DNA of 11,994 nucleotides, taken from assembly GCA_001438335.1 (NCBI GenBank), contig LIBV01000024.1, forward strand, positions 1-11,994, in the 5' to 3' direction. Shown one piece after another: positions 7,730 to 11,994 of this stretch (position 1 is its first letter; every line of letters starts with the position of its first letter). The notes below the pieces were generated by a model. The model made no database searches. It was given only the letters and a program-made list of their open reading frames with translations, and was not told the DNA's origin. A program made the position numbers and the translations under genes. The DNA comes from Pelagibacteraceae bacterium BACL5 MAG-120820-bin39. GTDB lineage: Bacteria > Pseudomonadota > Alphaproteobacteria > Pelagibacterales > Pelagibacteraceae.

Positions 7730-8608
7730 TTACCAGTGGTAGACAATACCAGGTTTAGGCTCAAAGATTTTGGCACTATTTACATTTGGTAAATGTGCCA
7801 TCGCTTGAAACTCAGAAGCAACTGCAACATAATCTTTTGTTTCAGCAACTACTGCAGGTTTACATGCAATTTCATCTCGTAAAAGAGCAAAGCCATTTTT
7901 TGTGCCAGCAATAAAGGTATAAAAACCATCTAAATCTTTTAAACTTTGTTTTAAAGTTTTTTCTAAGTTTTTACCTTTAGATATTTCATTTGAGATATAT
8001 CCTGCAGCAACTTCAGTATCATTTTCCGAATTAAATTTTTGACCATCTTTGATTAGAGATCGTCTCACATTGTTATGATTAGATAATGACCCATTGTGGA
8101 CTAAACATTCATCTTCAGCAGTTGAGTAGGGGTGTGAGCCTTGTGTTGTAATCGCACTTTCGGTAGCCATTCTAGTATGTCCAATGCCGTGTGTACCTGA
8201 GAAAGATGCTAGTTTAAATTTTTTAACCACATCTTTTGGATTACCAGTTTGCTTAAAAATATTAATACTTTTTCCATAGCCTACTAATGAAACTTCTTTA
8301 ATTTCATTTTCTAGAACACTAATTACCATCTTTGGTTTTTCTTTTACCTCAAGAACAACATGATCTGAGTAATCTTTTAGTTTTGACTTTTTAAATAGTT
8401 TTGAAATTTTTTTTTTAAAATCGCTTAAAGACATTTTATTTAAACAGATAGAATATTTATAAAAATTTTTATTTTCTTTTGAATAGATTGCAAATCCCGC
8501 ACTATCTGGTCCACGGGTTGCCATCCCGTCAAGCATACCTGATAAAAATTTACCTAACTGTTTTTCGTATTTTTTTGTCTTAAGATAAATCCCAACAATT
8601 CCGCACAT
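7730..8608 (-). CDS. glxB: Class II glutamine amidotransferase (GlxB / MgsA-like)
   Basis: 292-aa N-terminal nucleophile amidotransferase. It begins MCGIVGIY, so Cys2 becomes the catalytic N-terminal nucleophile after Met removal; this fixes the start at 8608. Other glutaminase residues: RGPDSAGFA (32-40), GHTRMAT (143-149; Arg146 binds the glutamine carboxylate), VHNGSLSNHN (170-179; oxyanion Asn/Gly), ENDTEVAA (195-202) and ASEFQAM (264-270). It is a stand-alone glutaminase domain without the synthase region of GltB, PurF or GlmS. Its partners are the GXGXG and FMN proteins that follow immediately. In the N-methylglutamate version (MgsA) it would process gamma-glutamylmethylamide; in the GlxB version, glutamine. 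It starts 4 bp after the stop of the 50-aa membrane protein gene and shows no clear Shine-Dalgarno, so its translation may depend on that small upstream gene. Confidence 0.9.
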   Translation of the reverse strand: MCGIVGIYLKTKKYEKQLGKFLSGMLDGMATRGPDSAGFAIYSKENKNFYKYSICLNKMSLSDFKKKISKLFKKSKLKDYSDHVVLEVKEKPKMVISVLENEIKEVSLVGYGKSINIFKQTGNPKDVVKKFKLASFSGTHGIGHTRMATESAITTQGSHPYSTAEDECLVHNGSLSNHNNVRRSLIKDGQKFNSENDTEVAAGYISNEISKGKNLEKTLKQSLKDLDGFYTFIAGTKNGFALLRDEIACKPAVVAETKDYVAVASEFQAMAHLPNVNSAKIFEPKPGIVYHW

Positions 8609-8612
8609 AAGT

Positions 8613-8765
8613 TTATTTAATTAGAGTTAATAGTGCATCCTTATAATAAAGAATATTAACAATTACAATAATGATGATAGCAGCTATCACTCCATATTTA
8701 GCTTTTGGAAATGCTACTCCTCTCATTTTAGAGGGTCTTAAATTTTCGTTATCGTTCTCTGACAT
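8613..8765 (-). CDS. Small single-pass membrane protein (50 aa), unknown
   Basis: Start chosen at ATG 8765, giving 50 aa. A longer reading from 8837 would translate through the terminator-like hairpin (8783-8815) and is implausible. The N-terminal half is hydrophilic and basic (residues 1-22), followed by one strongly hydrophobic helix, YGVIAAIIIIVIVNILYY (23-40), and a short tail. The basic N-terminus suggests N-in, C-out topology. No signal peptidase site and no family I recognise. No good Shine-Dalgarno is seen. It sits 18 nt past the hairpin T-tract and 4 bp ahead of the glxB-like gene, so it is the first cistron after the presumed terminator and can be transcribed only by readthrough or from a promoter upstream of or within the hairpin area. 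It could be a membrane anchor or small regulator of Amt or the split glutamate synthase, or a leader cistron; that is inference. Confidence 0.6.
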   Translation of the reverse strand: MSENDNENLRPSKMRGVAFPKAKYGVIAAIIIIVIVNILYYKDALLTLIK

Positions 8766-8782
8766 TTGTATGAATTTTATAT

Positions 8783-8815
8783 AAAAAAAGGGCGCCACTT
8801 TAAGTTGTGGCGCCC
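8783..8815 (-). terminator. Strong intrinsic terminator-like hairpin inside the nitrogen run
   Basis: A perfect 9-bp GC-rich stem, GGGCGCCAC (8790-8798) paired with GTGGCGCCC (8807-8815), closes an 8-nt loop. On the minus strand it is followed directly by seven T residues (8789-8783). It stands out sharply in this AT-rich window. It lies 15 bp after the stop of the 74-aa gene and 18 nt before the start of the 50-aa gene, so it would end the amt plus 74-aa transcript. The genes beyond it need partial readthrough or their own promoter. The plus-strand side has only a broken T-run, so it is oriented for the minus strand. Confidence 0.85.
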
Positions 8816-8830
8816 AAATTTTAATTTTAA

Positions 8831-9055
8831 TTACCAATCTGTAAGATTGTTTTTATAATCATTAGCGCCACGTTTCTTTCTAGCCATGCTTTCCAGTTTT
8901 TCACTTTCTTGCTTGTTAGTTAGAATGTGCCATCCGATCCATAAAACTATACCTACTATAACCAGTAAAGTTTCACTCGAACCAGCTCCCGGATAAATTG
9001 CTCCGACAACCTCTTCTGCACTTAAATGATCTATCCAGTTTGTTACTGTAGCCAT
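8831..9055 (-). CDS. Small single-pass membrane protein (74 aa) following amt, unknown
   Basis: 74 aa starting at ATG 9055, supported by a near-perfect Shine-Dalgarno AAGGAG (9060-9065) four bases upstream that overlaps the amt stop codon. Residues 1-27 are polar with IDHLSAEEVVG and a Gly/Ser stretch. One hydrophobic helix, TLLVIVGIVLWIGWHIL, covers about 29-45. The tail is highly charged (NKQESEKLESMARKKRG, about 47-63), so the C-terminus is probably cytoplasmic. No family recognised. It is tightly coupled to amt (9 bp between stop and start) and is followed immediately by the strong hairpin at 8783-8815, so amt and this gene probably form one well-expressed transcript. This suggests a partner or modulator of the transporter, but no sequence motif proves it. 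The good ribosome site and clean topology argue for a real gene. Confidence 0.75.
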   Translation of the reverse strand: MATVTNWIDHLSAEEVVGAIYPGAGSSETLLVIVGIVLWIGWHILTNKQESEKLESMARKKRGANDYKNNLTDW

Positions 9056-9067
9056 ATATCTCCTTTA
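9056..9067 (-). promoter_or_regulatory. Ribosome binding site of the 74-aa gene, overlapping amt stop
   Basis: Minus-strand TAAAGGAGATAT precedes the ATG at 9055. The TAA of amt and the AAGGAG share bases, so ribosomes finishing amt are placed on the next start. It is one of the strongest Shine-Dalgarno sequences in the window and supports the small gene being translated. Confidence 0.75.
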
Positions 9068-10465
9068 CCTAGTTGCTGTGGAAACTGCTTTTTCTGCTTC
9101 TTTGTCAGCCTCCATCATTTCATAGTCTAATCCAGCTAACTCTACTTCACGTGGGATTCTTAATTTACCCATACCGTGAAGCACTTTAGCTATGATATAG
9201 CCTGGTAGCATTCCAAGAACACCAAACATTATGATTGCTCCTAAGAATTGCCCTAACGGATTGATAGATGCATATGTTGATCCATCCCACATAGCGCCCA
9301 CACTGTAACCAGATGAAGGATAACCATTTAGAACAAATCCACAAATTATTAGTCCAACAACCCCAGCATAACCATGTACCGCTACTGCACCAACCGCATC
9401 ATCAATTTTGAACTTACGTTCAACCCAGTAATGTAGTTTGTATGAAATAACAACACCGATCATACCAATGATCATTGCTTGAATTGGATGATATAAATCA
9501 TTTCCAGCTGAAGCACATATGATACCTGCTAGTCCACTTGAGTAAGTCCAGAATGGATCACCTTTAGCAATCCAGTATCCGGCTAATAAGCCTCCTGATA
9601 ATGACATCAAGAAGTTAAAAGTAATACCACTAAGTGTAGTAGGGGTTAAATAAATGTTTGTAGCCGTCCAATAAGTTACACCTTCCATTCCATATTCAGG
9701 TCCAAGATCAAATATTGGAACATTACATGCCGCATAAAATCCCCAGAAACCAGTATAGATTAAAAATAATCCAACAGTTACTAGCCAAGGATTTCTTGGT
9801 CCAATATTTCTTGGTTCACCACTAGATGAAAACTTACCAATTCTAGGTCCTAAAACTACTAGAACACCTAAAGCAAATCCACCCGCAATTGCGTGAATTA
9901 CTCCTGATGCATAAGCGTCATGATATCCTAAAATTTTAAGCATCCATCCATCAAAGTGCCATCCCCAAGCAGCATCAATTGTCCAAAATACAGATCCAAT
10001 TGCAATTGCTAAAATTCCAAATGCAAAAGTTGTAATTCTTTCAATGATTGCACCCGAGACGATTGAAGCAGCTGTCCATGAAAACAATAAGAAAGCAGCC
10101 CAAAAAACACCAGATATTCTGTCACCTAAGTTCACAGCCATAAATTCTGTGTTAGCGACATACCATCTAGCACTAAAGGTACTTTCATCTGTAATAAGTG
10201 CCGAACTTTCATTCATTATTGAAGGAGCTATTCCAGGTCCTGTTGGGAATGCCCAATAAATCCACCAACCAAAGAAAAACCAAGTAACCGTTACTAACGG
10301 GACTACCATGGTATTTTTCATAAGTGTATGCTGATGGTGTTTGTATCTTGAAGCTCCAACTTCATATACACAGAATCCGACGTGGATTAAAAACATCATT
10401 ACCACTGTTACCCAGTAGTAGAATTCTGTAAATATGGTGGTCAAAGCTGTTAGTTGATCAGTCAT
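9065..10465 (-). CDS. amt: Ammonium/methylammonium transporter, divergent Amt family
   Basis: 466-aa polytopic inner-membrane protein with about eleven hydrophobic helices and an N-out start typical of Amt. The twin-histidine pore pair is visible: DAYASGVIHAIAGG places Asp183 and His191 exactly eight residues apart as in E. coli AmtB (Asp160/His168), and AVAVHGYAG carries His364 (His318 equivalent). SGAIIER (137-143) matches the family GA-x-AER segment, and the tail LRIPREVELAGLDYEM (435-450) matches the cytoplasmic C-terminus that controls gating in other Amts. Segments around the outer gate are unusual (FWAAFLLFSW at 121-130, GFWGFYAAC at 239-247), so substrate preference may differ from classical AmtB. 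No glnK/PII gene adjoins it. The start at 10465 has AAGGGAG ten bases upstream. It follows a terminator and begins a new transcript, with the 74-aa membrane protein as second cistron. Confidence 0.93.
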   Translation of the reverse strand: MTDQLTALTTIFTEFYYWVTVVMMFLIHVGFCVYEVGASRYKHHQHTLMKNTMVVPLVTVTWFFFGWWIYWAFPTGPGIAPSIMNESSALITDESTFSARWYVANTEFMAVNLGDRISGVFWAAFLLFSWTAASIVSGAIIERITTFAFGILAIAIGSVFWTIDAAWGWHFDGWMLKILGYHDAYASGVIHAIAGGFALGVLVVLGPRIGKFSSSGEPRNIGPRNPWLVTVGLFLIYTGFWGFYAACNVPIFDLGPEYGMEGVTYWTATNIYLTPTTLSGITFNFLMSLSGGLLAGYWIAKGDPFWTYSSGLAGIICASAGNDLYHPIQAMIIGMIGVVISYKLHYWVERKFKIDDAVGAVAVHGYAGVVGLIICGFVLNGYPSSGYSVGAMWDGSTYASINPLGQFLGAIIMFGVLGMLPGYIIAKVLHGMGKLRIPREVELAGLDYEMMEADKEAEKAVSTATR

Positions 10466-10475
10466 ATTTTTTTTA

Positions 10476-10505
10476 CTCCCTTATATAAGTTGTTAAGATT
10501 CTATA
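10476..10505 (-). promoter_or_regulatory. Candidate amt promoter -10 and ribosome site
   Basis: The gap between the upstream terminator and amt (about 10466-10538) should hold the amt promoter. On the minus strand TATAGA (10505-10500) is a plausible -10. Upstream there is only a weak -35 candidate (TTGTAT near 10526-10521, spacing shorter than ideal). GGGAG at 10480-10476 is the ribosome site. No sigma-54-type GG-N10-GC element is seen. The -10 call is tentative. Confidence 0.35.
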
Positions 10506-10538
10506 AAAAAATTAAGTGACATACAAATACAAAGGCAT

Positions 10539-10571
10539 AAAAAAAACCATTGATTTACAATGGGTTTTTTT
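10539..10571 (-). terminator. Intrinsic terminator upstream of amt
   Basis: Stem CCATTG (10547-10552) pairs with CAATGG (10558-10563) around a 5-nt loop, with an A-run (10539-10546) facing a T-run (10565-10571) that lengthens the stem through a one-base bulge at 10564. Read on the minus strand, CCATTG...CAATGG is followed by eight T. It lies about 25 bp after the 131-aa gene's stop and separates that unit from amt. The T-run on the other strand could allow bidirectional action, but no gene comes from that side. Confidence 0.7.
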
Positions 10572-10596
10572 AAAGTAGCAACTATAGCTTGTATTG

Positions 10597-10992
10597 TTAG
10601 AATTTTAAATAAGCTTTTTTCAATTCAACAAGAGGATGTTTTTTAGACATTTGAAATTTAACTAAAAGTTCTCTTGCAATCATGTCTCTGTCTTGTTGAT
10701 TGTTTGGAAGTTTAATAGATTTTGGAATTGTAACCCAACCATTTGCATTTCTACAAAATACCGCTGGTCTGCCTTCTTCATAACCCATGTGAATGTCTTC
10801 TAACCAATTAAGATCGTCCCAACCCATAGCTTCAATATATTTTTTTAGAAATGGAGTGATTTTTTTATAGTCAGGTAATAGGTTCACATCATATCGATAA
10901 CCAATATGCTGGCCGATCATTTTTTCTCTAGCCGTCTCTTTAAATGTGCCTAATTTTAATTTTTTTTCTTTTTTAGCTTTTACTTTTTTCAT
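10597..10992 (-). CDS. Conserved-looking 131-aa protein of unknown function
   Basis: Start placed at ATG 10992 (131 aa), not at an in-frame ATG at 11028 that would give 143 aa and overlap the upstream gene. AAGGGAAG (11004-10997) lies just ahead of 10992, and the upstream stop is 10 bp away. The protein is soluble and basic at the N-terminus (KKVKAKKEKKLKLG, 2-15). A central, aromatic-rich and probably globular part follows: IGQHIGYRYDVNLLPDYKK (26-44), AMGWDDLNWLEDIHMGY (55-71), GRPAVFCRNANGWVTIPKSI (74-93). The last third (about 96-131) is helical and charged. I do not recognise the family; there are no nucleotide-binding or redox motifs (a single Cys at 80). It follows an FMN glutamate synthase-family gene in the position where an accessory subunit would be expected, and is closed off by a terminator. 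A role as partner of that enzyme is inference only. Confidence 0.7.
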   Translation of the reverse strand: MKKVKAKKEKKLKLGTFKETAREKMIGQHIGYRYDVNLLPDYKKITPFLKKYIEAMGWDDLNWLEDIHMGYEEGRPAVFCRNANGWVTIPKSIKLPNNQQDRDMIARELLVKFQMSKKHPLVELKKAYLKF

Positions 10993-10996
10993 CTCT

Positions 10997-11004
10997 CTTC
11001 CCTT
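10997..11004 (-). promoter_or_regulatory. Ribosome binding site deciding the 131-aa gene's start
   Basis: Minus-strand AAGGGAAG ends four bases before ATG 10992, with GGGA seven bases away, and overlaps the stop codon of the upstream FMN enzyme gene. No comparable site precedes the alternative ATG at 11028. This favours the shorter product and indicates co-translation with the upstream gene. Confidence 0.65.
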
Positions 11005-11994
11005 ATATTTTGTGATAGTTGTCAACACCTACTGTATAATTGGTTCCAGCTAATGGCACTTTAGCTAAAGCGGAAGCTTCAGTGGTTAATGCTGCTAAAT
11101 CTTCAGGCTCTAAAGAGTGAATATTAGTTTTACCACACGCTCTTGCTAAAAGTTGAGCTTCTAGGGTCATTGCATGTAAGTAATTGTAAACTCTTAATGC
11201 TGCATCATCAGGATTTAATCTTGCTCTTAATTTTGGATCTTGTGTTGCAACACCTACAGGACATCGTCCTGTGTGACAGTGATAACACTCACCTGCTTTA
11301 ACGCCCATTTCTTTTTCAAAGTTAGCTTCCGGTATCGCTTTATTACAGTTTAACGCAATTAGCGCCCCTGTTCCAATTGCAATCGCATCAGCACCCAAAG
11401 CTAACGCTTTTGCCATATCAGCACCATCTCTAATACCGCCCGCATAAATTAATGTGACTTTTCCAGTTTTGCCGACATCATCTAAGGCTCTTCTTGCTTC
11501 TCTAATTGCCGCAATTCCTGGAATACCAGTATTTGCTGCTGCGATGTGTGGCCCTGCACCTGTTGAACCTTCCATACCATCTAAGAAAATAGAGTCAGGA
11601 TCACATTTTGCTGCCATACGAACATCGTCATAAACTTTTGAAGCACCTAATTTTAATTGTATTGGCACTTTATTTTTTGTTAATTGTCTTAACTCTTCAA
11701 CCTTTAGAGCTAAATCATCTGGTCCTAACCAATCTGGATGTCTAGCTGGTGATCTTTGATCAATTCCAGCTGGCAATGATCTCATTTCTGCAACTTGATC
11801 AGTAACTTTTTGCCCCATTAGATGTCCGCCCATTCCAACTTTTTGACCTTGACCAATAAATATTTCAATTGCATCAGCCAGTTGAGCGTGATGTGGATTA
11901 AAACCATATCTTGATTGAATACATTGATAATACCATTTTTCAGAATATCTTCTTTCATCAGGTATCATTCCACCTTCACCAGAGCATGTGGCAC
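11003..11994 (-). CDS. Second FMN-binding glutamate synthase-family protein, 5' end outside window
   Basis: The frame stays open to the right edge. Codons beyond the first in-window ATG (11968) read ATCSGEGG, which aligns with TTTGDGG of the other copy at residues 113-120, so about 110 N-terminal residues are missing. Present: GQGQKVGMGGHLMGQK, RHPDWLGPDDL, LDGMEGSTGA, the phosphate loop AGGIRDGADMAKALALGADA, and the Fe-S motif CYHCHTGRCPVG with three Cys. It is about half identical by eye to the glxD-like protein at 5733-7043 and shares its unusual Cys spacing. It ends NYTVGVDNYHKI. No glxB/glxC partner lies downstream; instead it is followed 10 bp later by the 131-aa unknown gene and a terminator. 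It is probably a glutamate synthase-type oxidoreductase with a different amine or donor partner. The partners may lie upstream outside the window. Confidence 0.88.
   Translation of the reverse strand, partial: ATCSGEGGMIPDERRYSEKWYYQCIQSRYGFNPHHAQLADAIEIFIGQGQKVGMGGHLMGQKVTDQVAEMRSLPAGIDQRSPARHPDWLGPDDLALKVEELRQLTKNKVPIQLKLGASKVYDDVRMAAKCDPDSIFLDGMEGSTGAGPHIAAANTGIPGIAAIREARRALDDVGKTGKVTLIYAGGIRDGADMAKALALGADAIAIGTGALIALNCNKAIPEANFEKEMGVKAGECYHCHTGRCPVGVATQDPKLRARLNPDDAALRVYNYLHAMTLEAQLLARACGKTNIHSLEPEDLAALTTEASALAKVPLAGTNYTVGVDNYHKI

Noticed and set aside
8766..8837. N-terminal extension of the 50-aa membrane protein (start at 8837 giving 74 aa)
   Set aside because: The extension would be encoded by the terminator-like hairpin and its T-tract and overlap the previous gene's stop; the ATG at 8765 begins the part with a sensible small membrane protein layout.
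10044..10259. Plus-strand 71-codon open frame within amt
   Set aside because: Antisense shadow of membrane-helix codons of the transporter.
10466..10596. Riboswitch or small RNA in the gap upstream of amt
   Set aside because: The gap is filled by a terminator and a short presumed promoter/leader of about 70 bases, with no stable multi-stem structure visible by eye.
10993..11028. Upstream ATG at 11028 for the 131-aa protein
   Set aside because: No ribosome site precedes it and it overlaps the end of the FMN enzyme gene, whereas ATG 10992 has a good purine-rich site.
1..11994. CRISPR arrays, tRNA/rRNA genes, insertion sequences, phage or defence genes
   Set aside because: No repeats with spacers, cloverleaf-like segments, transposase frames or terminal inverted repeats are seen; the window is densely packed metabolic and housekeeping sequence.

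Overview
The window is AT-rich and very tightly packed. Genes overlap by ATGA or TAATG or sit 2-10 bp apart, and the longest gene-free stretch is about 130 bp. Short genes, A/T-rich codon use and this gene content (a GlnT/GlxBCD-type set beside an Amt transporter, ZapE, YjbQ, a class I photolyase) suggest a streamlined marine alphaproteobacterium of the SAR11/Pelagibacterales type. That assignment is inference from gene content and composition; there is no rRNA here to confirm it.

Layout. Left arm, plus strand, 1-1801: a cupin-fold protein (probably cut by the window edge), a ZapE/Afg1-type AAA+ ATPase and a YjbQ-family protein, chained by two ATGA overlaps. They meet a long minus-strand run head-on, with one base between the stop codons. 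Minus strand, in transcription order from the right edge: an FMN-binding glutamate synthase-family protein (5' end outside the window), an unrecognised 131-aa protein, an intrinsic terminator, an ammonium transporter-family protein (amt), a 74-aa single-pass membrane protein, a strong GC-rich terminator-like hairpin, a 50-aa single-pass membrane protein, then glxB-, glxC- and glxD-like genes (the three glutamate synthase modules as separate polypeptides), a type III/GlnT-like glutamine synthetase, a diaminopropionate ammonia-lyase-like PLP enzyme and a photolyase.

How they fit. Amt, split glutamate synthase and GlnT-like ligase look like a unit for taking up and assimilating reduced nitrogen. 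The same module set is known in two guises: rhizobial glxBCD-glnT, and the N-methylglutamate pathway (gmaS with mgsABC), where the ligase uses methylamine and the three-part synthase makes N-methylglutamate. The dehydrogenase (mgdABCD) that would complete the second pathway is not in the window, so sequence alone does not decide between ammonia and methylamine. The PLP lyase would add ammonia (or, speculatively, methylamine) from a diamino acid. The photolyase is coupled to the end of this run, probably as a passenger.

Most worth a second look: the terminator-like hairpin inside the nitrogen run, the two small membrane proteins on either side of it, the divergent pore of the Amt protein, and a second glxD/mgsC-like paralogue that travels with an unknown 131-aa protein instead of glxB/glxC.
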